Assembly (NCBI RefSeq): GCF_012922555.1
Contig: NZ_WIPK01000004.1
Coordinates: 62,001-126,000, forward strand
DNA length: 64,000 nucleotides
Reading direction: 5' to 3'
Origin: Paraclostridium dentum
GTDB lineage: Bacteria; Bacillota; Clostridia; Peptostreptococcales; Peptostreptococcaceae
Part shown: in pieces, positions 36,666 through 45,499 of the stretch
Layout: the number at the start of each line of letters is the position of its first letter
Position numbering within the stretch: the first letter of the stretch is position 1
Notes under the pieces: model-generated
The model's input: only the letters and a program-made list of their open reading frames with translations
Database searches by the model: none
What the model was told of the DNA's origin: nothing
Made by a program: the position numbers and the translations under genes

Positions 36666-37528
36666 TATCCTTGATATGCTGCATGCTTATGGAAGTGTTC
36701 ATGTTCCCCTGTAAATCCATCTTCATGTATATGATCATGTCCAATTCCGTTTATGTGTGAGTGACTATGCATAAATGATACCTGCAATTTATTATTCATA
36801 GGATTTACACCTACATATGCATTTACCCCAAAAATTTCTTTTAACATTTCCTCAGTTATAACTTCTTTAACGCTTCCACAGTTTTTTATTTTTCCATCTT
36901 TCATAACAATTAGATAATCACAATACATAGAAGCCATATTCATATCATGTATAGCCGATAAAGTAGTTATATTTAAGCTTTTTACTAAATCCATTAACTG
37001 TATTTGATAGCCTATATCCAAATGATTTGTAGGCTCATCTAAAATCAAAAATTCAGTATCTTGAACTAATGCTCTTGCGATTAAAGTTCTTTGTTTCTCT
37101 CCTCCAGAAAGCTTTGAAAAACTTCTTCCAACATAATCTTCAAGCCCTACTCGTTTTAACATATCAGTAACCATATCTAAATCTTTCTTTGAATAATCTT
37201 CAAATACAGATTTGTATGGGTACCTTCCCATTTTTACAATTTGCTCTACAGTGAAATCGAATTGAGAGTTACTTTCTTGAGCTAAAACTGCTATTTCTTT
37301 TGCACAGTCTTTATCTTTCATATTAAGTAAATTTTTATTATCAAGTAGTATCTGCCCACTATCTGGCTTATACAGTCTATATATGTTTTTTAGTATAGTA
37401 GATTTTCCTGATCCATTTGGTCCAATAATTCCAACAAACGATCCTTTAGGTATTTCAAATGATATATCTTTTAAAATTTCTTTTTTATCTATACTAAATT
37501 CCAAATTTTTAACTTGTAATTTAAACAT
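36665..37528 (-). CDS. FecE-type ABC importer ATPase with His-rich tail
   Basis: ATPase of 287 residues. Walker A is GPNGSGKST, the signature LSGGEKQR and Walker B FLILDEPTNHLD. After the normal end of the family, near residue 250, comes a tail of about 35 residues with some 11 His (HSHSHING, HDHIHEDG, EHEHFHKH). Such tails bind Ni, Co or Zn and are unusual in siderophore ATPases. It shares one base (TAATG) with the permease gene upstream. Together with permease and lipoprotein it imports a metal complex, siderophore or heme-like ligand; the tail suggests metal sensing or storage. Confidence 0.85.
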   Translation of the reverse strand: MFKLQVKNLEFSIDKKEILKDISFEIPKGSFVGIIGPNGSGKSTILKNIYRLYKPDSGQILLDNKNLLNMKDKDCAKEIAVLAQESNSQFDFTVEQIVKMGRYPYKSVFEDYSKKDLDMVTDMLKRVGLEDYVGRSFSKLSGGEKQRTLIARALVQDTEFLILDEPTNHLDIGYQIQLMDLVKSLNITTLSAIHDMNMASMYCDYLIVMKDGKIKNCGSVKEVITEEMLKEIFGVNAYVGVNPMNNKLQVSFMHSHSHINGIGHDHIHEDGFTGEHEHFHKHAAYQG

Positions 37529-38610
37529 TAGTCTCTTCCTCCAAATGTATAATTTTTCTTAGAAATCAAATATAAGAAGAATGGTCCACCTATTAAGGAT
37601 GTTATTATACCTATTGGTATTTCTACTGGAGGGAAAAGACCTCTAGCTAAAACGTCCGATGCAATTAAAAATATAGATCCTATAAGTGCAGATAAAACTA
37701 TAAGTTTTTTATGATCACTTCCAGCTATAGTTCTACATATATGAGGAACTACTAATCCTATAAATCCTATAGCCCCAGTTATTGCAACCAGCGTAGATGT
37801 TAAAAGTGTTGCCAGTATTAATATTACTGATTTTATTAATTTTACATTTATTCCAAGTATTATCGCACTATCATCTCCTAAAAGAAGGATATCTAAAGAT
37901 TTTGACATTGTAAATGCTACAATCATAACAACCAATAATACTAAAAATGGAATTAATAATACATCCCATTTAGCTCCACCTAAACTACCTACAGTCCAAA
38001 ACAATGCATTTTTAGCCTGATTTGAGTTTTTAGCTGAATATATAAGTAAGTTTGTTAATGCTGAAAATATAGTAGAAATAGCCATACCTGTAAGTACAAG
38101 CCTCGTAGTTGACGTAGTTTTACCCATTTGAGTTCCTATTGCAAAAACTAGTACTCCAGATAATAATGACCCTATAAACGCCCCACTAGTTATACTATTT
38201 ATTCCTACACTTGATACTCCACCTAAAACTATAACAAAAACCGCTCCACAAGAAGCTCCTGAAGATATTCCAAGTATATAAGGCTCTGCTATTGGATTTT
38301 TTGTTACACACTGCATTAAAACTCCACATATTGCAAGCCCTGCTCCACATATTGCACCTAAAATCACTCTAGGAAATCTTATTTCCCATATTATATTTTG
38401 AGTCATAACTTCACCTACACCGCTAAATAATGTTCCATTTGTCAATCTATTAAGTAATACTTTATATACTTCACCAGGTTCTATATAAGTACTTCCAACT
38501 GCTATTGCTCCAACTATTGTACCTGCTAATATTATAGTTAAAGCTATAACCCAAAATAAGAAACCTTTCTTTTTAGAAAGGCTTCTTTTGTTTTCAACCG
38601 AAACTTGCAT
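37528..38610 (-). CDS. FecCD-type ABC importer permease
   Basis: Membrane protein of 360 residues with about ten helices. Landmarks are IRFPRVILGAICGAGLAICG, PYILGISSGASCGAVFV and GFIGLVVPHICRT, the coupling segment for the ATPase. It is linked by one-base TAATG overlaps to the binding protein before it and the ATPase after it. It forms the transport channel of this second class III importer in the window. Confidence 0.9.
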   Translation of the reverse strand: MQVSVENKRSLSKKKGFLFWVIALTIILAGTIVGAIAVGSTYIEPGEVYKVLLNRLTNGTLFSGVGEVMTQNIIWEIRFPRVILGAICGAGLAICGVLMQCVTKNPIAEPYILGISSGASCGAVFVIVLGGVSSVGINSITSGAFIGSLLSGVLVFAIGTQMGKTTSTTRLVLTGMAISTIFSALTNLLIYSAKNSNQAKNALFWTVGSLGGAKWDVLLIPFLVLLVVMIVAFTMSKSLDILLLGDDSAIILGINVKLIKSVILILATLLTSTLVAITGAIGFIGLVVPHICRTIAGSDHKKLIVLSALIGSIFLIASDVLARGLFPPVEIPIGIITSLIGGPFFLYLISKKNYTFGGRD

Positions 38611-39638
38611 TATTTTTTATCTCCATAGAAGTATCCATGCATTTCTTCTATTACCCTTGGGTTTCTAACACCTGGTGACAAATCAGCTAACTTAACTACA
38701 TATATTTTATTATTTTTTATAGCAGGTACATCTTTAAGTGCTGGATTTGATTTTAAATAATCAATTTTTTCTTGTACAGGTTGTCCAGCTAAGAAATCTG
38801 TTACTAATATTACCTCTGGGTTTTTTTGTACTATGCTTTCCCAAGAAACATTTATATAAGGTTTTTTAGCATCCTTTCCAAATACATTGTTTCCTCCAGC
38901 TATTTCTATTAAGTTATTTGCAAGACCTGACCCAACTACCATTGCATCTTTTTCTCCAGAGTCATAAACCATCATTTTAACTCTATCTTCTTCTTTTACA
39001 TTTCCAACTTTATCCTCTACAACTTTTATATCACTTTTCATTTTATTTACAACTTCAGTAGCTTTATCTTCTACTCCAAATATTTTTCCAAGTAAGCTAA
39101 AATCATCATACACATTATTTATTGTTGCATCTGGCTTATATGCTGATGCCATAAAAGGAGCTACCCCTTTATCTATAAGTTCTTGAGGAGATCCTGTCGT
39201 TTGCTCATTTATAGACGAGTCCCATCCACTAACAAAATCTGCTCCAGTAGCTACAAAAGATTCTTTTGATATAGAATGACCTTCTCCTACTTTAAGTTCA
39301 GGTATTTTTTTATACGCAGCTTCAAATTGTGGAAGTATTGGGTTGTCTAAAAGAGCTGTTCCAACCATTCTATCTCCCAAATCAAGCGCTAATAACATTT
39401 CTGTCATAAATTGAGATAATGTAACTGCTTTTTGCTTTGGTGCATCAACTTTTACATTATAATCTTTAGCTCCATCTGAATAAACATACTCTACTGTTTT
39501 AAAATTACTTGATTCGACTTTTGTATCTGATGATTTAGATTCTTTAGTGTTGTTTGATGAACAACCTACAACACTAAGTGTTAACCCTGCTATAGCCATT
39601 AATGCTATAAACTTTTTTAAACTTTTACTTTTTATCAT
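38610..39638 (-). CDS. metal-complex-binding lipoprotein (FepB type)
   Basis: About 342 residues. A lipoprotein signal ends LSVVGCSSN. The class III binding fold is recognised from VTLSQFMTEMLLALDLGDRMVG and NPEVILVTDF. The ATG at 39638 (behind GGGGGAAATTAAA) is preferred over the one at 39653. First gene of the importer operon. The ligand is unknown; iron siderophore, heme, or Ni/Co chelates fit, the last favoured by the neighbouring His-rich sequences. Confidence 0.85.
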   Translation of the reverse strand: MIKSKSLKKFIALMAIAGLTLSVVGCSSNNTKESKSSDTKVESSNFKTVEYVYSDGAKDYNVKVDAPKQKAVTLSQFMTEMLLALDLGDRMVGTALLDNPILPQFEAAYKKIPELKVGEGHSISKESFVATGADFVSGWDSSINEQTTGSPQELIDKGVAPFMASAYKPDATINNVYDDFSLLGKIFGVEDKATEVVNKMKSDIKVVEDKVGNVKEEDRVKMMVYDSGEKDAMVVGSGLANNLIEIAGGNNVFGKDAKKPYINVSWESIVQKNPEVILVTDFLAGQPVQEKIDYLKSNPALKDVPAIKNNKIYVVKLADLSPGVRNPRVIEEMHGYFYGDKK

Positions 39639-39693
39639 TTTAATTTCCCCCATTTTTCATATGCTTAGTAAATTATCCCTAAAAAATATTAAC

Positions 39694-39758
39694 GCCATGA
39701 AGTCACTTAAATAAAGGTACTGAAAATATACCTTATTCTTAAGTAAAACCTTCATGGC
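39694..39758 (-). promoter_or_regulatory. nested hairpin in the importer operon leader
   Basis: Three stacked stems share one axis: 39694-39702 with 39750-39758, 39705-39710 with 39739-39744, and 39714-39719 with 39729-39734. It lies 55 bases before the lipoprotein start on the minus strand and lacks a strong U-run, so it could be an attenuator, an mRNA-processing site or the terminator of the His-rich mini-ORF. Confidence 0.5.
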
Positions 39759-39783
39759 TTTTGTTTCATAATATATCTAATTT

Positions 39784-39884
39784 TTACTCATGGCTGTGAC
39801 CACGTTCCCTGTTATGATCACGTCCATGATCATGTGAATGAACCCCTGTAATTTTTTAGTTACTTCAGCAACTAACGTTTTCAT
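39784..39884 (-). pseudogene. His-rich mini-ORF with apparent frameshift
   Basis: An ATG at 39884 opens MKTLVAEVTKKLQG. At a run of four G (about 39844-39847) the sensible reading moves to another frame: GVHSHDHGRDHNRERGHSHE, ending at the TAA at 39784. One added G would join the two parts into a peptide of about 33 residues with six His. The unshifted frame instead ends in a bland hydrophobic tail. It may be a decayed metal-binding peptide gene, the relic of a longer metallochaperone, or a slippage site. No strong ribosome site precedes it. Confidence 0.4.
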
Positions 39885-40019
39885 TCTTAATTTATACTAT
39901 ATTATGTTTTTGCATAATCGTAAAGATTTCTGTAAGTTTTTGGAAAATTTAGTTTTTTACATATAGTTGCATCATTCTACATTTTTTATAATATTTAATA
40001 CAAATTTTATTCTAATTTT

Positions 40020-41042
40020 TTATATGCTATATTGAATTCTATAATTTCCATTTTTAACGTTTTCTGAATCTGTGAATATAGTTGAAAATTTATATAATTT
40101 ATCTTCTTCGTGATTTGATTTATATATATATCTCCTAAACATAAAACTAGACTCATTTTCATATATTTCTATGTCACTCCATGTATTTCCTAAATCTATA
40201 GATTTACATTCATAAACACAGTTATATTCACCCCACTGAATTTTAATTATATCCTCATAATTTATCAAATGAGGAAACAAGCACATAGTATTTGTTTTTA
40301 TAGTTTGTAAACTCAATATATCAAATTTATCATTAAATAATCTTAATTTTATATATTTACAATAATACTTTCCTTTGTTATTTTCTGCAAAAACTACATG
40401 ATAATTATTATGTTTATCAATTAATGCAGACAAGTATATTTTTGATTCTTTAGATTCAGTCACTTTTAATGGATTAGACCATGTGAAGTTTTCATTATTG
40501 TATGTTGATATAAATAATTCCTCATTTCCTTTTATTGACTTCAGGTAAAATACAGTAGGTGTATTATCTTTCCAAACAACTTCAAAATTACTCATTATAT
40601 TATATGGAATATAATCAATATTATTTTTTATAACTTTATCTTCATGCATATACATGTGTATTAATGTACACATAAGAGGATTCTCTTTATTTATTGAATA
40701 ATAAATTAAATGTTTTTCTTTTAAAATCTTTTTTATATATGGAAATTTTATATAAAAGTTTTTATAGTCATACTTAAATATAGTATTAAGTTTAATTTTA
40801 TCTTCTACGCTTAAGCTACAAATTTTACCTAGCTTATCATTTAAAATTCCGTAGACATTATCCTCATTATCTACATCTATATACATATCTACAAATGAAA
40901 AATTTCCATCTATAAATTCTTCACTGTGTATTTCCTGTAAATTTTTTTTAATAATTTTATATTTAATTCCAGAATCTAAATTAAATTCAATAAAGTCTTC
41001 ATCTGATTTTCTAATCAATATATTTGTATCATTGAAAATCAT
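40020..41042 (-). CDS. beta-propeller-like protein with Asp-box
   Basis: Protein of 340 residues without signal peptide or membrane helix; family not recognised. It is rich in beta-strand-like segments, with an Asp-box/BNR-like motif SIDLGNTWSD near residue 290 and a looser WSNPLKV repeat near 190, as in sialidase-type propellers. It faces a Cys-rich gene across a 200-base divergent region. In this neighbourhood of spore-surface candidates, a spore coat role is possible but unproven. Confidence 0.55.
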   Translation of the reverse strand: MIFNDTNILIRKSDEDFIEFNLDSGIKYKIIKKNLQEIHSEEFIDGNFSFVDMYIDVDNEDNVYGILNDKLGKICSLSVEDKIKLNTIFKYDYKNFYIKFPYIKKILKEKHLIYYSINKENPLMCTLIHMYMHEDKVIKNNIDYIPYNIMSNFEVVWKDNTPTVFYLKSIKGNEELFISTYNNENFTWSNPLKVTESKESKIYLSALIDKHNNYHVVFAENNKGKYYCKYIKLRLFNDKFDILSLQTIKTNTMCLFPHLINYEDIIKIQWGEYNCVYECKSIDLGNTWSDIEIYENESSFMFRRYIYKSNHEEDKLYKFSTIFTDSENVKNGNYRIQYSI

Positions 41043-41190
41043 AATATCCCCCCTTTTTTTAATTCATTTAATTGGTCTATATATTTAAATCTTATTTATG
41101 TGTATTACAAATCCTTTATTTTATTCATAATTTAGACAAATTTTATTTGTAAAAAAGGAACACACTATATTGTTATCTCATATATTTAAT

Positions 41191-41211
41191 TAAAGAGAAA
41201 TCTTCTCTTTA
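41191..41211 (+). promoter_or_regulatory. 5' leader hairpin of Cys-rich gene
   Basis: A 9-bp stem (41191-41199 with 41203-41211) with a 3-base loop lies about 30 bases before the start codon. A similar stem precedes the other Cys-rich gene at 45446-45470; such leader hairpins often stabilise abundant late-sporulation mRNAs. Confidence 0.4.
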
Positions 41212-41242
41212 AATATATTATGTATAGGAGAGAATATATAAC

Positions 41243-42151
41243 ATGACTGAAAATAAAACTAATCATGAAGTATGTACAGAATGTCACCATCCAGAAAAAC
41301 CTGAGAGTGACTGCTGTTGCACACATCCGCCAAAGCCACATCAAAATGATTGTATGAAATGTTGCGATCCTTTGGAATTTAAATGTCCTGATATACGTAA
41401 GGCAACTTGCGTTCCTATATTAGGCGAAAGAATATATGACTTTAAGTGCATTAGCAAAAAGCAAGAAAGAGCAATATCTAATATTACATTCCATATTGAT
41501 GGATGTTTAGATTCATATAATGATGGAGATAAAGTATGCATAGAAAAAGTTTTAGTAAAATATGATTGCATAGGATTTATCAATGATGAACTACCAATAA
41601 TATTAGATTCTTCTGGAATTGATCTTCCAAATACGTCTCAATTAAGTTGCTCTACTCAAACTGACCCGCTATATTCTAGCTATTCAGGAGACATATCTCC
41701 AAGCTTTTTATGCTGTGACGAGGGAAGAAAAGTTAATTTAGCTCAAGGATCTGTTAATGTTGGTGTTGTTAATTATCAATATGTACTATTGGGAAAAATA
41801 GGTTGTGTGCCTTTTGTTGCAAAACATGATGTATCACCTTATACAGGACCATTAAATACTTATGGATCTATAACATTATATAATAATGTTTGCTTGCCTC
41901 AAGTAGACTCTTGTATACATGTTAAAGCTGATTTCCAACTTGAAATAGTTCCTAAGTGTGTAATCCCTAAGTCTACGTATTCTAACGGTTCATTTACTGC
42001 TAATATATTTGATTGTCTTTCTATTAAAGAAAAGTTCTATATAACTGTAAAAGATGAACTTGTTGTATATACAGCATTTCACGGATTAGACTGTGATAGT
42101 GATTGTCACCATTATTCACATGAATTTTATGAAGATTGGTGCGATAAATAG
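41243..42151 (+). CDS. Cys-rich protein, candidate spore coat/exosporium component
   Basis: Protein of 302 residues, family not recognised. Cys and His are concentrated at both ends: residues 11-45 (CTECHHPEK, DCCCTHPPKPH, CMKCC) and the end (GLDCDSDCHHYSHEFYEDWCDK). The middle is beta-rich with scattered Cys and no signal peptide. Cys-rich, signal-less proteins with such ends form the cross-linked exosporium of C. difficile relatives (CdeC-like in character, not in sequence). GGAGAG precedes the ATG. It is followed after 115 bases by another unknown gene on the same strand. Confidence 0.6.
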   Translation: MTENKTNHEVCTECHHPEKPESDCCCTHPPKPHQNDCMKCCDPLEFKCPDIRKATCVPILGERIYDFKCISKKQERAISNITFHIDGCLDSYNDGDKVCIEKVLVKYDCIGFINDELPIILDSSGIDLPNTSQLSCSTQTDPLYSSYSGDISPSFLCCDEGRKVNLAQGSVNVGVVNYQYVLLGKIGCVPFVAKHDVSPYTGPLNTYGSITLYNNVCLPQVDSCIHVKADFQLEIVPKCVIPKSTYSNGSFTANIFDCLSIKEKFYITVKDELVVYTAFHGLDCDSDCHHYSHEFYEDWCDK

Positions 42152-42266
42152 ATTTAACAAAAATTAGTAAAGACCTGTATAGGTCTTTACTAGATTTTGT
42201 AATAAAACTCTATATTTTTACATAAAGATAGTATATGAATACTTATATTTTACGGGAGGTTTTTAT

Positions 42267-43883
42267 ATGTGTGCCCAAAATTCTGCCGCTAGATCAATAA
42301 TGGATATTTTTAACACAATAGAAACTCTGTCTTATTATTTGGGAGAAAAAAATTATATTTGTATCCCTGTTGAAATCACAACTGAGGATGGATTAATTAA
42401 TAAAATTAATATCTCAAACTCAAAGCAAGATAAAGTTTCTATAAATGATGATGTAATTGTTTATAACAATATAGCTATTAACTTAGATAGTATAGTAAAA
42501 CTTAAAGTTTTTACACAAGATATAATATTAAAAGAATTTAAGCATCTACTACTAAAAAACTTTGAAAATATACTAGCTTATAACCATATAAACCATTGTC
42601 CACTAAATGAAGCATCAACCTCAATGGGTATAAAACCTTTTAACAGGTTTAATACTGATTATAATGTTCAAGATTACATATTAGATAATATAGACAATAT
42701 AAAAACTTTAAGTTATAAGGGGTGCTCGAATACTAAAAGTAGCTTAAATTCAGATATTTTTTATGAAGGAGTTTTAAATTCGGATACAAATTTATTAGTA
42801 AATAGGGAAAGTTTAATAAAAGATATAAATTTAGATGCAGATTGTTTAGATGTGGTGAGCTCTATAAAAAAAACTACTAAAAATATTTTAAAAAATATTT
42901 ATACAGAAAAAAAATTAGTTCTTACTAATAATTCAAGTGAAGTAGAAGTTTCAAAACCTATTTCAACAGAAAATATTGATGTTCTAACTGATTTAAAAGT
43001 AAAAAAACATAATGTATTAGTGAATCAAACTCCTACTAAAGCAATTGATAAAATAATACAAAATAAAATAGATTCAATATCTAACATAATTGTATCTAAA
43101 GTAGATAATATCTTGTCTGATATTAATTCAGAAACTCAAATCATAGAAACTCAAACTATAGAAGTTCTAGATTTGGATCCAATTAATAAATTTTTAGATA
43201 AGAAGTTATTAGATGGAAAACCACTTATGCTTGATCCAACAGGTGAAAGATATATAGGTGTCGTTTTAGATGATGGATCATTTGAACCATTTAAGCTTAG
43301 CTTAAAAAAATTTACTGTTGTCAATGAAAATGTCAACAATTTAGTTGGAAATATAGATCCTAAATCTCAGCTCAAAAGTGTCGTGTCAGATTTAAACAAA
43401 GAGTTTAGCAAAGTTTTAAATTCTCTAGATTTTGAGTTTAATGAAAACTTATTAGAGTGCAATAATGAAAATATGGTTGCATTAAGTGATGCTATAACGA
43501 CTACAAAGAAATCGATTAAAAATATAACTAATGAAACAGAAAAAACGTATGTAGTTTCTAAGGAAAATTATGAGACTATAAGTAGTATAAAAAATATAGA
43601 TTATGATGATATATCCCACATAGATAGTATAATAACCTCTCCTGTTATTACATCTATTAACCTCAATAGACATACGAGTGATGTGTTAAACGATGTTTAT
43701 CTAAATAAAAATATTTCTAATGTAATTAATAATATAACTAAAAGCAAATCAAATAAATATCTCCATTTTTCTGAAAATATTAATGGGAAAATCGACTGTG
43801 TTGGAAATGGAGTGATGATTGTAGATAACGCTGATGAGAATATAACAATATACACATTAAATAAGATTAACATTATAAACTAA
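42267..43883 (+). CDS. unknown Asn/Ile-rich protein of the spore-surface island
   Basis: Protein of 538 residues, not recognised. Two beta-rich segments look related in form: about 28-88 (KNYICIPVEITTEDG, VIVYNNIAINLDSIVKL) and about 320-355 (KPLMLDPTGERYIGVVLDDG). Between and after them are long, low-complexity stretches rich in Asn, Ile, Lys and Ser with heptad-like spacing. No signal peptide or membrane helix. GGGAGG precedes the ATG. The segments recall small coat-protein modules of the CotB type in general shape only. A structural spore-surface role is inferred from neighbours. Confidence 0.5.
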   Translation: MCAQNSAARSIMDIFNTIETLSYYLGEKNYICIPVEITTEDGLINKINISNSKQDKVSINDDVIVYNNIAINLDSIVKLKVFTQDIILKEFKHLLLKNFENILAYNHINHCPLNEASTSMGIKPFNRFNTDYNVQDYILDNIDNIKTLSYKGCSNTKSSLNSDIFYEGVLNSDTNLLVNRESLIKDINLDADCLDVVSSIKKTTKNILKNIYTEKKLVLTNNSSEVEVSKPISTENIDVLTDLKVKKHNVLVNQTPTKAIDKIIQNKIDSISNIIVSKVDNILSDINSETQIIETQTIEVLDLDPINKFLDKKLLDGKPLMLDPTGERYIGVVLDDGSFEPFKLSLKKFTVVNENVNNLVGNIDPKSQLKSVVSDLNKEFSKVLNSLDFEFNENLLECNNENMVALSDAITTTKKSIKNITNETEKTYVVSKENYETISSIKNIDYDDISHIDSIITSPVITSINLNRHTSDVLNDVYLNKNISNVINNITKSKSNKYLHFSENINGKIDCVGNGVMIVDNADENITIYTLNKINIIN

Positions 43884-43884
43884 T

Positions 43885-43922
43885 AAAAACAACCTCATTT
43901 AAAATTAAATGAGGTTGTTTTT
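43885..43922. terminator. bidirectional terminator before nagZ
   Basis: Seventeen-base arms (43885-43901 with 43906-43922) surround a 4-base loop, with A- and T-runs in both directions. It ends the unknown gene and the convergent glycosidase gene. Confidence 0.88.
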
Positions 43923-43928
43923 ATTAGT

Positions 43929-45071
43929 TTATAATGTTTCTTTTTGTTTTAAAATCCTATATACGCTTTTATCTATTCTTCCTTCAGAAATTTCATTATT
44001 TGCTACAGCCAATTTTATTCTTTCTATAACAGATTTAGTTTTATTTATGTCACTTCCAATTAATATTATATCAGCACCTGCCTTTATAGATTTTACACTA
44101 GCTTCTTCTATTGATATATAATCTGTAATAGCTTTCATAAGCATATCATCTGTTATTACAATATTTTCAAACTTCATATTATTTCTTAAAATATCATTTA
44201 TTAGAGTGTAAGACAATGTAGCTGGGTATTTATCATCAATTTCTTTTATTAGTATATGTGAAACCATTACCGCTCCTACTCCATTTTCTATAGCCTTATT
44301 GAAAGGAATTAATTCCAACTCATTTAATTGTTTTAAATTTTTTTCAACTATAGGCAACCCTAAGTGCGAATCTATCTCTGTATCTCCATGTCCTGGGAAA
44401 TGTTTTACTACAGGTATTATATTTTCATCCCTTAGTCCTTTCATAGTTGCTATACCCATACTAGATACAACTTTTTCATTATCTCCAAAAGCTCTATCTC
44501 CTATAACTGTATTTTTAGGATTACTATATATATCTAGCACTGGAGCAAAGTTCATATTTATATTGTAATTTTTTAAAATTCCACCTATTTCCCTTCCATT
44601 TTCATATGCATATTTTTCATCCCCCCTATCCCCTATAGATTTAGAGCTTTCAAATTTTTTTATATCTTTAGGTAGTCTACTCACTCTACCTCCCTCTTCA
44701 TCAATAGATATAAACAACGGAATATCTTGATTTATGCCTATAATATCCGAAGTCAACTTTTTTAACTGTTTTGAGTCTTCTATATTTCTGGAAAAAAGTA
44801 TGATACCTCCTACTTTAAAATCATTTATTAAAATACTTAACTCTTTATTAAAACAAGTTCCATTAAATCCACTTAATATCATTTGACCTATCTTTTCATC
44901 TAATGTCATTTTATCTATCTTTTCAACTATTTTATAGTCTATACTAGACTTTATATTTTTTTCATTTCTGATTGAATCTATTGTAAACATTTTACTACAC
45001 ATAAAAAAAGCTAATATTATAGTAAAAGTTATTATTGATATTTTTAAAATATAATACTTTGTATTTTTCAT
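43929..45071 (-). CDS. nagZ: glycoside hydrolase family 3 beta-N-acetylhexosaminidase
   Basis: Protein of 380 residues with one N-terminal membrane helix (about 8-25), so it is anchored or secreted. The GH3 domain has LFISIDEEGGRVSRL, the catalytic loop KHFPGHGDTEIDSHLG with the general His/Asp pair, and the nucleophile Asp in VITDDMLMKA. NagZ-type enzymes remove N-acetylglucosamine from peptidoglycan fragments; in sporeformers some act on cortex turnover. There is no C-terminal second domain. Alone in its unit. Confidence 0.9.
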   Translation of the reverse strand: MKNTKYYILKISIITFTIILAFFMCSKMFTIDSIRNEKNIKSSIDYKIVEKIDKMTLDEKIGQMILSGFNGTCFNKELSILINDFKVGGIILFSRNIEDSKQLKKLTSDIIGINQDIPLFISIDEEGGRVSRLPKDIKKFESSKSIGDRGDEKYAYENGREIGGILKNYNINMNFAPVLDIYSNPKNTVIGDRAFGDNEKVVSSMGIATMKGLRDENIIPVVKHFPGHGDTEIDSHLGLPIVEKNLKQLNELELIPFNKAIENGVGAVMVSHILIKEIDDKYPATLSYTLINDILRNNMKFENIVITDDMLMKAITDYISIEEASVKSIKAGADIILIGSDINKTKSVIERIKLAVANNEISEGRIDKSVYRILKQKETL

Positions 45072-45499
45072 TTCACCTTACCACACCCTTATACTGGAAT
45101 ATTCATAAATTCATATAATTATATATGTATTTAAATAAGTTTTTATTATGCCTATTCTACTATACTGTCTATGTTTTTTGTTTAAAAAGAGCTATATAAC
45201 TTAGTACAAATATACTTTTAATAACATATTATGATTTATTAGCCTAACTTATCATTCTACCTTATATAAAAATTTATACATATAAATTTGCTCTTTAGAA
45301 ATATAGTATTTATATATATTAAACTAAATTATGTTACCTTTATTTTTAAATTAATTTTATAAATTAGATTGTAATTTATATAACTGAATTAGTTATTTTT
45401 TATACTTTTTTGTAACATTTATAAGGTCATTTAAATATATTATATTATAGAGAAAAACTTAATCTCTATATATTAATCAATATAAAGGAGTGCAATCCA
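45072..45499. other. 428-bp intergenic region between divergent genes
   Basis: AT-rich divergent regulatory region. Its only clear structure is the leader hairpin at 45446-45470. No RNA gene or riboswitch was recognised, and sporulation-type promoters could not be fixed with confidence. Confidence 0.5.
45446..45470 (+). promoter_or_regulatory. 5' leader hairpin of second Cys-rich gene
   Basis: TATAGAGA (45446-45453) pairs with TCTCTATA (45463-45470), 30 bases before the start codon. It parallels the hairpin before the gene at 41243, suggesting a shared mRNA feature. Confidence 0.4.

Larger units (their letters stand above)
39654..40019. other. 366-bp intergenic region before the importer operon
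   Basis: It holds a nested hairpin at 39694-39758 and a frameshifted His-rich mini-ORF at 39784-39884, each listed separately. The rest (39885-40019) is AT-rich without recognisable structure. Confidence 0.6.

Noticed and set aside
37528-39638. Assigning the second class III importer to cobalamin
   Set aside because: No cobalamin riboswitch precedes it, and the His-rich tail points to a metal or metal complex; a separate riboswitch-controlled B12 importer is already present at 9627-12313.
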